From Diphasiastrum complanatum (lineage: Eukaryota; Streptophyta; Lycopodiopsida; Lycopodiales; Lycopodiaceae): 64,000 bases of DNA. Positions within the stretch are counted from its first letter, which is position 1. Each line of letters begins with the position of its first letter. The notes below the pieces were generated by a model. That model searched no databases. It was given only the letters and a program-made list of their open reading frames with translations, and was not told the origin of the DNA. Both the position numbers and the translations under genes were made by a program. Positions 20,521 through 32,436 of this stretch are shown piece by piece. Location: assembly GCA_029204225.1 (NCBI GenBank), contig CM055113.1, forward strand, positions 11,306,234-11,370,233, in the 5' to 3' direction.

Positions 20521-21301
20521 TGTCGCAGAAACGAGACTGTTTCGTGTTCGTCTTCTCCTTCTCGAATTTTCTTTCTTTGAATTATCTTTTCGTGCGGAAG
20601 CCCTTACAGCATCCCAGACACTCGACTACGCATCACAGAACATATTTTATTCTAGCAATCGAGACACACCGCACAAGACAAAGAGATACACGAAAATAGA
20701 GCGACTATATTGTCAGTTTGGTTTCGGAGCGAGATCGTCAGTGTCTCGCTCGTTGGCGGATTGACACTCTGCTCTTACGTTGTGTTCTGCTCGTTGGCAG
20801 ACTTTCATGCACAGCTATGGTGTCTTTTCTTTCTTACTCTATTCACTACGTCTCTCTCTATCTCTTACAGATCTCTGTATTCTCATCACATAGTTATGAT
20901 CCAGAGAGGATCGTTTATACCTCCACTATGTGGAGTTTACAAGATAGCTAAACGTCGAATCACAAGACTAGTTAATGCTAATCAACTAGTTAGTTAGTCT
21001 CCGTCGTTGCTACTCGTTTCAGCTGGGCGTGAAGCCCGTTGAGCTGGCAGCTGGCAGCGCGAAAGATTTTTTTTCGTTTGATTCGTAATCTCCCGTTTGC
21101 TTTCGTTCTTTTCGTTTCTTTTCGTAGTTTTCGTTTTGCGTCCCTTTTGTGGTTTGTGGTCCTGGAGGTGTGTTTGCAATTCGCGAATGATTCACGAATT
21201 GTTCGTGCTGCGACAAAGTTGACTGTCGCGAATTGTTCTCGTTCGACCTTCGTGTCTTGTTCGTGCTGCGACAAAGTTGCAAGAGTTCACCATGTTTGAC
21301 A
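20521..21301 (-). repeat. copia-2 3' LTR
   Basis: 781 bases, TGTCGCAGAA...GACA in window orientation. It matches 25382-26165 with scattered differences and small gaps, including a CTGTTCGCGAAC block present only in the other copy. Confidence 0.93.
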
Positions 21302-22808
21302 CTCCCTCTTGAACCTTGCAGCTTTGTTCGTTCAATCCAATTGCCTCTCTTTGGTTGGTAAAGAGTGGCTTGTCAAGCAGTTTCGTGAGGAGATCTGCAA
21401 TCATACTTTCTGATTTTATGAACTGGACTTGGAGCTCTCCTTTCGAGATCAAATCTCGAATGTGATGGTACTTCAGAGGAATGTGCTTCGTCTTTGAATG
21501 GAAGACAGGATCCTGGGACAGATAGATGGCACTCTGGGAGTCCATCATCATCGTGCTTGGCCCCTCTTGTGGTATCCCGATTGCCTCCAACATCATTTGT
21601 AGCCACACTACCTCATTCACCACTTTCGAGGCTGCGACAAACTCAGCCTCGCAAGAGGATTGAGCTACCAAGGTTTGCTTTTTGCATATCCAGCTGATTG
21701 CAGCTCCGCACGCTATTGTACATCCTCCAGTAATGGACTTGCTGTCATCTTTGCAGCTCGCCCAACTCGCATCAGTGTAGTGATGCAGCTCGAATCCTTT
21801 CTCTTTGTTTCTAGCTCTGTAGGTTAATCCAATATTCTGGGTACCCTTCAGATACTGGATTTGTTTGGCCATTTTCCAATGTGCTAGACCAGGATTGGAA
21901 CAGAATTGGCTCAATGCGTAAATAGAGAAGGGCAGATCGGGTATGGTACAAATTGTTAAGTTCTGGTAGGGTATACCTGCCATCTTCTGTTCTTCCTCTT
22001 CTGTTTTTGGGCAATCCTGTTTCGTGAGCTTGGCTCCAGCTATCATTGGTGTGTCTTTCTCTTTACAGTCCATCATGTGGTACTGTTTTAGCACTTTTCT
22101 GGCGTATTCTGATTGACTCAAGTGCATTTCGCCATTTGTTCGATCTCTTCTGATCTCTAGCCCTAGGCATTTTGTTGCTTCTCCAAGATCTGTGATTTCG
22201 TAGTTTTCAGAAATCTGACTCTTCGTGTCTTTGATCAACATCAAGGAATTTCCTATCATCAGCGAATCATCCACAAAAATGGTCAGTATCACAAAATCCT
22301 TTCCTACTCTTTTGATGTAGACATTACAGTCTGGTTGAGTAGGATTGAAGTCTAGAGACTTCAGAAGACCATCAAGCTTTTTGTATCAGGCTCGTGATGC
22401 CTGTTTTAGAACGTAGATGCATCTGTGCAATCGACAGACATATTGTCTATTGTCGGGGTCTTCATAGCCTTCAGGTTGCTTCATGAAAATTTTCTCCTCT
22501 AGATCTCCATGGAGAAAGGCTGTTTTCACATCAATCTGGTGAATTTCCAGATTGTACTGTGTGGCGTATGCAAGGAGTAGCCTTATGCTTGTCATCTTGA
22601 CCATGGGCAAATATGTGTCGAAATAGTCAACACCATATCTCTGCGTGTAGCCCTTCGCGACAAGCCTTGCTTTGTAGCGGCCAATGATGCCATCTGATTT
22701 CAGCTTTTTCTTGTACACCCACTTGCAGTCGACTACTTTTCTATTTTCTGGCAGTGGCTCTAATGTCCATGCCTCGTTTCGCCTCATCGACTCGATCTCC
22801 TCTGACAT
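21302..22808 (-). pseudogene. copia-2 reverse transcriptase and RNase H
   Basis: RT begins at 22808 with MSEEIESMRRNEAWTL and shows DCKWVYKKKL, KARLVAKGYTQ and IDVKTAFLHGDLEE. A stop occurs near 22387 (QASRA then stop), after which LDGLLKSLDFNP and the catalytic FVDDSLMIG follow; this is FVDD instead of the usual YVDD. The RNase H part has HYTDASWASC, SSCEAEFVAA, DSQSAIYLS and the C-terminal MIADLLTKLLDKP. The frame does not stop before the purine tract and runs about 110 bases into the LTR, ending at 21192. Confidence 0.88.
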
Positions 22809-24377
22809 TGCCTGTTTCCAAAATTCTCCCTCTGGACTCTGGATAGCTTCTTGGTATGTTGCTGGCTCTTCTGTGAAGCTGCAGTACTCGAACTGCGTGT
22901 CTTCGCTTCATTGAAGATTGTCAGAATAGTGGTCTGGAGGTCTTCTTTGTCTTGTTGACCTTCGAGGTTCGTTTCGTTGCTGCTCGAACATTTCTTGTTC
23001 GTGGGGTCGATCCTCTGTTTCCTGCTACTCTGGAGTCTGGGGTCCTGCATTATGATTTGATGTCTATCCTCGATCTCCCTCTTGAATAGGCAGCAGTGTG
23101 AAGATCTCATGGCCTCTTTCGTCTTTCAGTCCAGGGAATGTGGACTCGTCGAACTTTACATCTCTGCTCGAAACAACCTTCTTCGTGGTTGGATCGTAGA
23201 GTCTGTACACATGTGTTCCGTTCGAGTAGCCGACCATGATTGTTTGCTCGGATTTGTCATCGAGCTTGCTTCTCTTTTCCTTTGGAATGTGCTTGTATGG
23301 TGCACATCCAAACACTCGTGCGTATGACAGGTCAGGCTTTCTACCTGTCCACATTTTGTATGGTGTTTTGTTCTCCAGCATCGTCGTCGTGGATCTGTTC
23401 TGCAGGTGTACAGCTGCAGCTATTGCCTCGGCCCAGAATTGACCTGGCAATTGAGCTTGTGCCATCATGCATCTGGCTCCTTCGACTAGCGTTCTGTTTT
23501 TTCTTTTTGCCACACCGTTGTATTCTGGTGTGTATGCAGGAGTGAACTGGTGTTCAATCCCCTGTTCTTCGCAGAATTTTGAGAATTCTTTGCTTTTGTA
23601 TTCACCTCCATTGTCAGATCTAAGGATCTGTATCTTTTTCGAGGTGTGTCGCTCTGTGAATGCCACGAATTTTTTGAAAGAATCAAACACTTCGGATCTC
23701 TTCTTCAAGTAGTAGATCGTGGTCATTCGGCTGTAATCATCTATGAACGTTAGAAAATATCTCGAACCTGAGAGCGAATCTGTTTTCATCGGTCCACAGA
23801 CATCAGAGTGGACGAGCTCAAGGACTTCTTTGGCTCTCCTTCCCTCATGCTTGAACGGATTTCGATGTTGCTTGCCTTTCTGACAAGCTTCGCAGAACTC
23901 AGCCTCGGGCCTTGAAATTTTGAGACCTGTGACAATGTCCTTTGTGCTCATGTCGTACAGGCTCCGCATGTTCAGATGATACATTCTCCTATGCCAGAGC
24001 TGATCTTCGTTTTCTGAAGCATTTAATATGCTATCAGAGTTGCTGATTATTTTGGCCTGGTAGAGGTTTCCTTCTCTGCATCCGACCGTCAACAACTTGT
24101 TTGTCGTCTTCTCAATCATACGGCAGGTGTTGTCGTCGAACATAACTCGAATGCCTAGATCTGCCATCTTGGAGACAGATAGCAGATCCTTTCTGAGTGA
24201 GGGCACATAGAGTGCTCCTGGCAGCTCTGCTTGGCCTGACAGTGTTCGTAGCTGTAGAGAGCCGATGCCCTTGACATCGTGTCTGCTTCCATCGCCTAGA
24301 ATCACCGCTCTGTCGTTTTCGAGTTTGCGAAAGTTGATCAAGATCTTCTTGTTGCAGGTTATGTGAGATGTTGCTCC
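22809..24377 (-). pseudogene. copia-2 protease end and integrase
   Basis: Follows gag in the same frame after a TGA at 24378-24380. It begins GATSHI, the remainder of the protease active site, then LGDGSRHDVKGIG and a GAG-pre-integrase domain (LWHRRMYHLNM, CEACQKGKQ). The integrase core has VHSDVCGPM, FIDDYSR, LRSDNGGEY and YNGVAKRKNRTLVE, followed by the C-terminal VFGCAPYKHIPKEKR. The frame stops at 23064 and more stops precede RT. By family knowledge it would join element DNA to the host chromosome. Confidence 0.88.
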
Positions 24378-25316
24378 TCAATCGATGACCACATCGTAGT
24401 CATGTTCGGAGTAGCTTGTCGAAGCTTCGTCGAGTATCGTGAAAGCTTCGTCACCTCTTTCTGCATCTTTAGATGACTCTTCAACGTGTGCCTTTTCAGC
24501 TTTGTTTTTCCTTTTTGGGTTGAATCTGCAGTCGTATGCAGAATGCCCTTTCTTCTTGCAGTGCATGCAAGGTATTGCTGGATTGAACCAGCATTTGTTG
24601 GCCGTATGGCCTGGCTTGTGGCAGTGATCGCAGGAAGAAGATTGTTGATTCGAGGACTTCGTCTTCTCGAATCTTGGCTTGTTTTTGTTCTTCTTCTTTC
24701 CTTTCGTGAAGAGAGCCTTCTCTTGATCACTGCTTCCCTCTCCTTCATCTCTCATCAGTCTCTCATCAGCGACAAGACTGACTGCTTTGTCGAATGTCAT
24801 ATCTGGTAGACTCAGTATGAGCATTCTCAGCAGCTGATAGGATGTCGGTAGAAATTTCATGAAGTACATCAGCTGCTGTGGTGCTGGGACCTGGTGCTCC
24901 TGTCCTGATGCAGCGATTTGAGCGAAGATCGTTTTGATCTTCTCAATGTGCTGATCCAACTGGTTGCCATCCCACCGTATCAATTGCAGCTGATTGTGAA
25001 AGTGCATGACTGAAGCTGCAGTCCTCACTTCATACTTCTGCTTTAATCTTTCCCACGTTGCATGGCTGCTTTTGCAGTCTTCAATCTGCATGAGTAGATC
25101 TTCATTTATGGACGAAACGATGATTGCCATTGGGCGCTCATCCTTTCTGATCCATTCAGCTCTCCTCGGGTCTCCCTCTGGAGGCTGCACCTCTGAGAGC
25201 TCGGTCACCGACCAGATGCCTTCGCCCTTCAGGAATGTTTTGATTTTGAATTTCCAGATTCTGTAATTTGCGCCATTGAGACTGATTGCTACTCTGGTCT
25301 GGATTGTCGTAGCCAT
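24378..25316 (-). CDS. copia-2 gag (312 codons)
   Basis: Starts MATTIQTRVAISLNG, then ANYRIWKFKIKTFLKG, the usual opening of plant copia gag, and a UBN2-type helical region (WERLKQKYEV). Residues about 228-262 carry two zinc knuckles, CDHCHKPGHTANKCW and CMHCKKKGHSAYDCR; double knuckles are less common in plant copia gag. The frame ends with YDVVID and a TGA exactly where the protease active-site serine would be. Gag would assemble particles that package element RNA. Confidence 0.9.
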   Translation of the reverse strand: MATTIQTRVAISLNGANYRIWKFKIKTFLKGEGIWSVTELSEVQPPEGDPRRAEWIRKDERPMAIIVSSINEDLLMQIEDCKSSHATWERLKQKYEVRTAASVMHFHNQLQLIRWDGNQLDQHIEKIKTIFAQIAASGQEHQVPAPQQLMYFMKFLPTSYQLLRMLILSLPDMTFDKAVSLVADERLMRDEGEGSSDQEKALFTKGKKKNKNKPRFEKTKSSNQQSSSCDHCHKPGHTANKCWFNPAIPCMHCKKKGHSAYDCRFNPKRKNKAEKAHVEESSKDAERGDEAFTILDEASTSYSEHDYDVVID

Positions 25317-25368
25317 ATTGTGTTGTCTGGAAGAATCACTGCTGGGATATCAGTAGTGATAGCCTGTT

Positions 25369-25381
25369 GGCTCTGATACCA
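25369..25381 (-). other. copia-2 primer-binding site
   Basis: TGGTATCAGAGCC on the minus strand, directly against the LTR; initiator tRNA-Met type. Confidence 0.93.
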
Positions 25382-26165
25382 TGTCGCAGAAACGAGACTA
25401 TTTCGTGTTCGTCTTCTCCTTCTCTGTTCGCGAACAATTTTCTTTCTTTGAATTATCTTTTCGTGCGGAAGCCCTTATAGCATCGCAGACACTCGACTAC
25501 GCATCACAGAACATATTTTATTCTAGCAATCAGGATACACCGCACAAGACAAAGAGATACACGAAAATAGAGCGACTATATTGTCAGTTTGGTTTTGGAG
25601 CGAGATCGTCAGTGTTTCGCTCGTTGGCGGATTGATACTCTGCTCTTACGTTGTGTTCTGCTCGTTGGCAGATTTTCATGCACAGCTATGGTGTCTTTTC
25701 TTTCTTACTCTATTCGCTACGTCTCTCTCTGTCTCTTACAGATCTCTGTATTCTCATCACATAGTTATGATCCAGAGAGGATCGTTTATACCTCCACTAT
25801 GTGGAGTTTACAAGATAGCTAAATGTCGAATCACAAGACTAGTTAACGCTAATCAACTAGTTAGTTAGTCTCCGTCGTTGCTACTCGTTTCAGCTGGGCG
25901 TGAAGCCCGTTGAGCTTCCAGCTGGCAGCGCGAAAGATTTTTCTTCGTTTGATTCGTAATCTCCCGTTTGCTTTCGTTCTTTTCGTTTCTTTTTGTAGTT
26001 TCGTTTTGCGTCCCTTTTGCGGTTTGTGGTCCAAGTGTGTTTGCGATTCGCGAATCGTTCGTGCTTCGAGTCAAAGACACGTTGATTGTCGTGAATTGTT
26101 CTCGTTCGACCTTCGTGTCTTGTTCGTGCTGCGACAAAGTTGCAGGGGTTTTACCATTTCTGACA
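25382..26165 (-). repeat. copia-2 5' LTR
   Basis: 784 bases matching 20521-21301; the element promoter should lie here. ATGTT follows at 26166-26170. Confidence 0.93.
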
Positions 26166-26170
26166 ATGTT

Positions 26171-27589
26171 GATTGGAAAGTGGACGGTCATCTTGGAGGA
26201 AGAACCTATGGTATGGGATGCAGACAATTCCAAAGAGATGATTTGAAACTAACTGATCGGTGTGACCATAGTAAAGCCTGTATGACTTGAGAGATGCCAA
26301 TTGCTATGGGTCACAAGAGTGTTTTTTTGTCGGAATTTTGAGACATTGGTCATGACCCCTTTGTGGATATCTCAAATCACAAAATAGGAAATTCTAGTGC
26401 TATCTATTTCTCTTTAAATATGTTTGAAAATTTCTTGTTATTGAATCTAACATGCCGAGTTCATGTGATTCCTTGGAAGGTAAAGTATCTACCTGAGTTT
26501 CTTGGATGAAAGTACATGAAAGGATTAAATAATTTTCCATAGACTAACAATGGTATTCATGGATAACTAACTGGAAATAATTCGTTGATCCATGTGCGAA
26601 TCCTTTTTCTGATCTATTCGAGTTGGTTTTCCAAGAGGTGATGGTTTCTATTATCAAAGAAGAATACCTTTGGATAAGTTGTTATGTTGGTATGTTGGGT
26701 CATCAACTGTCATGGAGTTGGTTGATGCAACATTTGCTATCGACTTGTCCGGTTCAGTGGGATCGTAAGACTTCTCCTAGACTGTATCTGGTGTGATATG
26801 ACTTTTGTTGGAAACTTGTGGAGTTTCCTGTTAAAAGGGGGAGAAGCAGTTGTTAGAAAGTTGCCTGGGTGAAGCATCTATAATATTGATTCTAGATTGA
26901 ATCCGTAATGTGTATAGATGAAGAACTTGGTTTTGAATCAGAATTGATAGGATAATATGGATACTGTTGGGATCTTCTAAGGATTGTTAAGAAATCTAGT
27001 TAGAAGATGTATGGGAAATTTTTTACAAGCAATTCTTGTATGAATAGGAAGTCACTAATTATGAACCAGACAAGTTGGTATTAGGTGATCCTATTACAAG
27101 AAATGGTTGTTTAGGTGGTTCCATTTTGGTTTGATCAACTTGAGTTAGTGGGAACTAAGAGTTGATGCAAAGAAAGAAATTTTTGGCAAATGATATTTGT
27201 TTTGGGAATAAATCTCTGATTGAGATTTTGGTTTCTCATTATCTAAAAAAGCACTCTTTGAGATATATTCTCTCTCATGATGACTGGGTTACAGGATTCT
27301 CAGTTAGGCATCTAATATATACAGATCTGTGGAGATATGCTATGTATTGATTCATAGTGGGATCATGTGTTTTTTGCGCAAGTTCTTAATCCTGTGAATC
27401 CACTATGAGTTCATTGCACTGAGTTTATTTGCATGCATAAACCAGTCAGCAAACATAGACATATTGTTGAGAAGTGTCTTATGACAAATTCTGACATGAT
27501 GTATAGATTTGGGACGGAGGATTTCCTTTTGGCCAAAGTTATTGCCTTTCGTAGAATCTCGTGTTGAACTGATAACAGTGCCAGTGGAG
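26171..27589. other. Decayed interior, probably gypsy-4
   Basis: A/T-rich sequence with many stops in all frames. Position between copia-2 and the integrase relic suggests old gag/pol of gypsy-4, but no motif is readable. Confidence 0.4.
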
Positions 27590-27800
27590 TAAGGCGGAAT
27601 GCGTGAAGGCTGGTGGGCTGTTGCATCCATTAGATAATCCTACTAAGGGGTGGGATAGTATCTTGATGGATTTTGTAGTCAGTTTACCGTGTACGAATAA
27701 ACGAAAATGGTACAATTTTGGGTCATGGTTGACCGGTTAACTAAATTGGTTATGTTTATTATGGTAAAGACTATAATGTAAGCGTCTGAGTTGTTGAATG
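27590..27800 (+). pseudogene. Relic of gypsy integrase (gypsy-4)
   Basis: Split over frames: KAGGLLHPLDNPTKGWDSI, then LMDFVVSLP, and in another frame VMVDRLTKLVMF. These match the integrase segment of gypsy-1 and gypsy-2 (GGLLHPLEIPAGKWESI, MDFIVGLP, VTVDRLTKMAHF). Stops and shifts are frequent, so it is old. Confidence 0.7.
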
Positions 27801-27929
27801 AGTCTACAAGATATCATTATCTGTTGATATTGTAGATAAGTTGTATCGATTGTAAGTCACAGCCATTATGAGTTATTTTGTGACTCAAGTAATGGGTGAT
27901 TTACATAAGAACTATGCTTGCAGCTTTAG

Positions 27930-28480
27930 CCCCCCCCCCCCCCTCTCTTTCCGGTGAAGTAGAGTTGTTCTCTTTCATTGGATTATACATTGATGAGCTA
28001 GAGAGAGTCATCTCACAGTGCAACAGTTCTGGTTGCAGACTTGGCAATATTCTGATTGCCATTATTCTTTATGCCAATTATGTGGTATAAGTCTCCTCGA
28101 CCAGAGAGGGGTGACAGTGGCAATTGGATTGCTTACATGGCTTTTGTACCAGATGGGGCCTCGGGGTGAACATTGGACCAAGGTTATGGTCTTCAACACT
28201 TCTCGAGCCTTCATGCAGCGTCAAGAGCTCACTCTTGATGGACAGATCCTTGAGGTAGTTTCTTCATAATCATATTTGGGGATACTTTTCTCTGGTCCTA
28301 CATTCAATATGCGACATGCAACCACAACTCGACTTGGGAAGGGACGTGCCTCCCTTGTTCAGCTAGAGCGGTTTTGCTTCCAAAAGTCCATTCGGGATTC
28401 TAAGAGTAAGTGTCAACTCTTTGATACGATTGTCCCCCCACAGAGCTCCCCCATGCTGCAACTCGCATCACATCTTTCTA
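27930..28480 (+). pseudogene. LINE-C, reverse transcriptase fragment
   Basis: A 14-base C-run at about 27931-27944 is followed by FIGLYIDELERVI, matching LFALYIDDLERLI of LINE-A, then ILIAIILYANYVV, where the catalytic YADD reads YANY. After a break, KVMVFNTSRAFMQ and SYLGILFSGPTFNMR parallel MIFNTNRQ and TYLGVLFTAPLLGFR, and CQLFDTIV parallels CQLFHTLV. It is a degraded piece of the same LINE family in the opposite orientation. The stretch from 28480 to the CT tract is not alignable by eye. Confidence 0.8.
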
Positions 28481-28652
28481 TAGCATCAACATCAGTAGGA
28501 CATGATGATAGTGTTATCCTTTATTCTAGACATCCAGTTGCATCTATCGTCCTACATATTTTACCGCATTTATATCAGTTCATAGTAGATGTTTTTCTTA
28601 CTGTTTCGGAGACGTTTCATACGCTCCCATTGTTACCACATAGTCTTATATG

Positions 28653-28680
28653 CTCTCTCTCTCTCTCTCTCTCTCTCTCT
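28653..28680. repeat. (CT)n microsatellite between LINE-C and LINE-D
   Basis: Fourteen CT units in the LINE sense orientation, immediately before the presumed 5' end of LINE-D. It mirrors the tract at 1821-1878. Confidence 0.93.
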
Positions 28681-28831
28681 ATGGCGCCCTAGACCATCGC
28701 TAGTTACTGGCCTCCTCCAATATGGCTCCACATAAATTGGGGGATCTAACTCCCCCCTGTTCCCCACCTCATTTTGGCAGTAGTGTCTCTTTTGATGGTG
28801 GTAGCTATACCTCCCTCGCTACCAGCACCTC

Positions 28832-29189
28832 TGTAATAGATCCTAACACCACAGTAGGGCAAACACTAACTGATCCACCCAACCTTGCCTACTCCCTGAT
28901 ATAGAGTAAGCCCCTCCTAGCCCAGTGTGAGGACTGGTAGCATGCTACTGCCAAGTGTCGGCCACGTGGCACTGACGTGGCCGACTGCACGTCGGGACCC
29001 AACTGGGGGCCCTATCCTGCTGACAGGGTCCCTAGGCTGTGTTAGGCCCGCCATGGCTATGGACCGTGCTGAGGCACACTACTCACACAGTCTTGCCCTG
29101 TTGGTCATGTACGCTGGACACGACCCTGACTGTGGTATCTGACCTATCTGTGTTCTCTAGGGTTCGGCACTGGTTACGAGCTCGTAACA
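28832..29189 (-). repeat. gypsy-2 3' LTR
   Basis: 358 bases, TGTAATAGATCC...CTCGTAACA in window orientation; reverse complement of the gypsy-1 LTR type. It keeps the G-box hairpin. Confidence 0.95.
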
Positions 29190-29200
29190 CTCCCTCCCCC

Positions 29201-30866
29201 TTAAGAACCGTCTTGGTCCTCTAAGACAAAGTCTGGAAAAATCTTGCGAAGGACGTTGCCTCTTTCCCAAGTGGCATTCTCAACAGGCTGATCATTCCAC
29301 TTAACCAGATATTTTCGGTATAGAGTATGACGAGTCTGCGTCTCTCTACTATCAAGAATCTCCTCTGGTTCATGTGGAGGTTGTTGAGGATCCAATGGGA
29401 GAACTAGAACACTGTCCCCTACCAGATTATCTGATCTGGTTAAGGCTTTTCGTAACTGACTTACATGAAAGACTGGAAAAACCTTACTGTTGTGTGGGAG
29501 TTCTAGTTCATAGGTGACCTCGCCTAGTCTCCTACTGATGGTAAAGGGACCACAATACCTTGGAGACAACTTAGCACACACTCCTGATTTGAGGGTTTTA
29601 GAGTCAACTGGGACTCTCAAGTAGACTTTCTCACCAGTGGAGAACTGCACATCCCGTATGTGTGGATCTGCATAATGCTTGGCTCGATCCTGGGACTGTC
29701 TAATGCTACGCTTAGCATGTTCTATCATCTAGTTTAGGTCCTCTAAAAAATTTTTGGCTGCTTCAACTTTTTCTTGTTTAAACCCTACAACTGTGGGTGA
29801 GCGTGGCTGAAAAACCGTACATCAGCACAAATGGGCTGTATCCCGTAGCTGAATGTTTGGTACTGTTGTAAGCAAACTCTAATATCGAGAGATATTCCTC
29901 CCAATTAGTCTGCTTCTTGCTGACGTATGCACGAAGCATATCCTCCAGCACTTGAGTTACCCTTTTGGTTTGACCGTCCGTCTGTGGATGGTCGGTGGTA
30001 CTCATATTAAGTTTAGTATGGAGATGATGGAATAATGCCCTCCAAAAATTTCCAGTAAACTTACTGTCCCGGTCACTGACTATGCCGGAAGGTAGACCGT
30101 ACAATTTAAATAGCCCGTCTACAAACAACCTCGCTAACTCTGGAGCTCTATCGGTTGTTTTGGTCGGAATAAAATGAGCCATTTTGGTCAGACGGTCAAC
30201 TGTGACCCATATAGCGTCATTACCCTTGTGGGTTTTGGGCAGGCCTACTATAAAATCCATGGAGATACTCTCCCATTTACCAGCTGGTATTTCTAAGGGA
30301 TGCAACAACCCTCCTGCCTTTAAACGCTCTGCTTTATTTACTTGACATTTCTGGCAACTGGTTACATACTGGTGGACGTCCTTTTTCATACTGGGCCAGA
30401 AAAATTGCCTACGAAGAAGCTCATAGGTCTTCTGTATGCCTGGGTGTCCCGCGCTAGGATTGTCATGACATTCATATAGGACCTGCTGCCTATAATCCTC
30501 TGAATTGGGGACACATACTCTATCTCTATAGAGCAAGTACTCATCCTGAATGGAATACTGTTTCCATTTGAATCCTTGAGTCAACTGACCCTCAACCACT
30601 GGGGTTTGCTTGGGTAATACAAGCTCAGAATCCTCAACGTCATCTGACGACGTATACTCAGACTCATCATCATCCTCAACGGAAGCTGTCGTATTCTTGG
30701 ATGAACTGGTACCAGCCCCGGGAACTAGTTCTGGAGTCTGTAACTGTCTGCTCTGGACTGAGTTCCAGATAGTAGAGAAGAATGCATCATGCTGGCATTT
30801 CCCTCTCAAGGAATCAAGTAACTCATTACGAATCTGAGTAAAACTCAGTTCGTTTATCATAGGCAT
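29201..30866 (-). pseudogene. gypsy-2 integrase and chromodomain
   Basis: Integrase reading 30866-29778: H2C2 zinc domain (ECHDNPSAGHP, CQKCQ), core with ISMDFIVGLP, VSDRDSKF and QTDGQTKRVT. The stretch after FVLMYGF is shifted. Then 29728-29201 with QSQDRAKHYAD, KVYLRVP, LPHNSKVFPVFHVSQL and the chromodomain KYLVKWND / ENATWE, ending before the purine tract. This copy keeps the TYELELPH segment that gypsy-1 lacks. Integrase inserts the element; the chromodomain is thought to steer it to chromatin marks. Confidence 0.9.
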
Positions 30867-30883
30867 TCTGCTAAGGGCATCTG

Positions 30884-32436
30884 CTACTGTATTGAATTTT
30901 CCACGTCTATATCAATAGACATGTCAAACTCTTGAATCAACTCTGCCCAACGAGCTTTCCGACCTCTAAGCTCAAGTTGATTGCAAAGGTATCTGAGACT
31001 TTCATGGTCTGTCAGGACCTCAAAGTTGGCACCATACAAATAATGCCTCCAAGTCTTAAGGGCATGGACTATAGAAAAGAGTTCCTTTTCATAGGCACTG
31101 TACCTAGTCTGAGCTGGCTCGAGTTTTGTACTCTCGAACGCAACTGGTCGTCCACCCTGAGTTAGCACAGCACCAACTGCAAAGTCGCTAGCATCTGTTT
31201 CGACCACAAATGGCTGATTGGGGTCGACGACTTTTAAAACTGGTGCTGTAGCTAAGGCTGTTATGAGAGCATCAAAGCTCTCCTGCTGTGCGGACTCCCA
31301 AATGAACTCCTTTCCCTTCCCCTTAAGAAGATTTGTCATAGGGACTGCTATTTGAGCATATTCCTTGACAAATCGTCTGTAATATCCTGCCAGACCAAGA
31401 AAGATTTGAAGTTCCAAAATATTCTGAGGTCTCAGCCAACTGAGTATGGCTTTAACCTTATTTGGGTCCATCTTAATCCCATCTGAAGAGATAATGTGAC
31501 CCAAATATGCTACTTCTTCAACGAAGAATTCACACTTGGATTGTTTAGCATAGAGCTTATGCTTTCTGAGCAGTCGAAACACCTTTCTGAGGTGTTTTAG
31601 ATGCTCCTTTCTCGTTTTGCTGTAAACGAGGATGTCATCTAGAAATACGACTACAAACTTACCCAAGTATGGTCTGAGGACACTGTTCATCAAGGTCATA
31701 AAGGTAGCTGGAGCATTTGTGAGCCCAAATGGCATCACCTTAAACTCATAATGACCGTGACGAGTCCTAAAAGCTGTTTTCGAGACATCTTCCGATTTTA
31801 TACGGACTTGATGATATCCCAATCTGAGGTCTATTTTACTGAAAAACTTAGCCCCGTCGAGTTGATCAAACAACTCGTCTGCCCGAGGCATAGGGTATTT
31901 ATTCTTAATTGGGACTTTATTGAGGGCTCTGTAATCTACGCAAAGACGCATAGACCCCTCTTTCTTTTTCACCAATAGGACTGGTGAGGCCCATGGTGAA
32001 CTACTGGTCTGAATTTGGCCTTTCCCAAGATAGTCTGTTAACTGCCTAGTTATTTCTTCATCCTCTGTTCGGTTGACCCGATACGGAGGTTTAGAAACAG
32101 GTGCTGTACCTGGTACTAGGTTTATTACATGATCTACCTCTCTGCTAGGTGGTAAACCATGTGGCAAATCTTCAGGAAAAACATCTTTAAATTTAGACAA
32201 TAAAGTTTCTAATTTATTGATTTTTTGCTGAATAGAACTGGAAATAGAAACTTCAGGAATAAACTGAAAGTCACATAAGAATACCCGATGGTCTTCGTCT
32301 CCGATTAGCTGACAGAGCTCTGAACTGCAGACCATAGGGCTGTTGGGAACATCATGCTCCCCATGCAACTGGATCTCTCGGCCTTTATGCTGAAAGCTGA
32401 GGGTGTTCTCCTGATAGTTTCTGTGGAGGGAAGGTC
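30884..32436 (-). pseudogene. gypsy-2 reverse transcriptase and RNase H
   Basis: A 494-codon frame (32368-30884) contains the protease-RT spacer, RT motifs [34 protein letters not shown] and FLDDILVY, the connection region with [13 protein letters not shown], and RNase H with [24 protein letters not shown] and LTDHESL. It ends in a frameshift after EFDMSI, just before the VADALSR region. The link to gag-protease is broken by a short shift at 32437-32368. It is the intact reference for the deletion in gypsy-1. Confidence 0.9.

Larger units (their letters stand above)
20521..26165 (-). mobile_element. copia-2, nearly complete Ty1/copia element
   Basis: 5.6 kb element with LTRs 20521-21301 and 25382-26165, primer site 25369-25381, purine tract beside the lower LTR (GGTTCAAGAGGGAG on the minus strand) and a 5-base duplication ATGTT at 20516-20520 and 26166-26170. 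Gag, protease, integrase, RT and RNase H occur in the Ty1/copia order (integrase before RT). Few lesions are seen: a stop in the protease active site and a handful in the integrase-RT region. It is inserted into gypsy-4 within the large THP1 intron, antisense to the host gene. Confidence 0.95.
17824..27900 (+). mobile_element. gypsy-4, strongly decayed gypsy remnant split by copia-2
   Basis: Proposed from three parts in one orientation: an LTR-like block ending at a tRNA-Met primer site (17824-18305), long non-coding or decayed sequence (18306-20520 and 26171-27580), and an integrase relic at 27590-27800. copia-2 sits inside with a clean target duplication. No 3' LTR was found before LINE-C starts near 27930. 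The joining of these parts into one element is inference. Confidence 0.5.

Noticed and set aside
20710-20997. 95-codon frame present twice (also 25581-25868)
   Set aside because: It is the two LTRs of copia-2; matching follows from LTR duplication at insertion, and only one insertion is available.
27931-27944. Run of 14 C as a functional element
   Set aside because: More likely a slippage product or sequencing uncertainty at the start of LINE-C.
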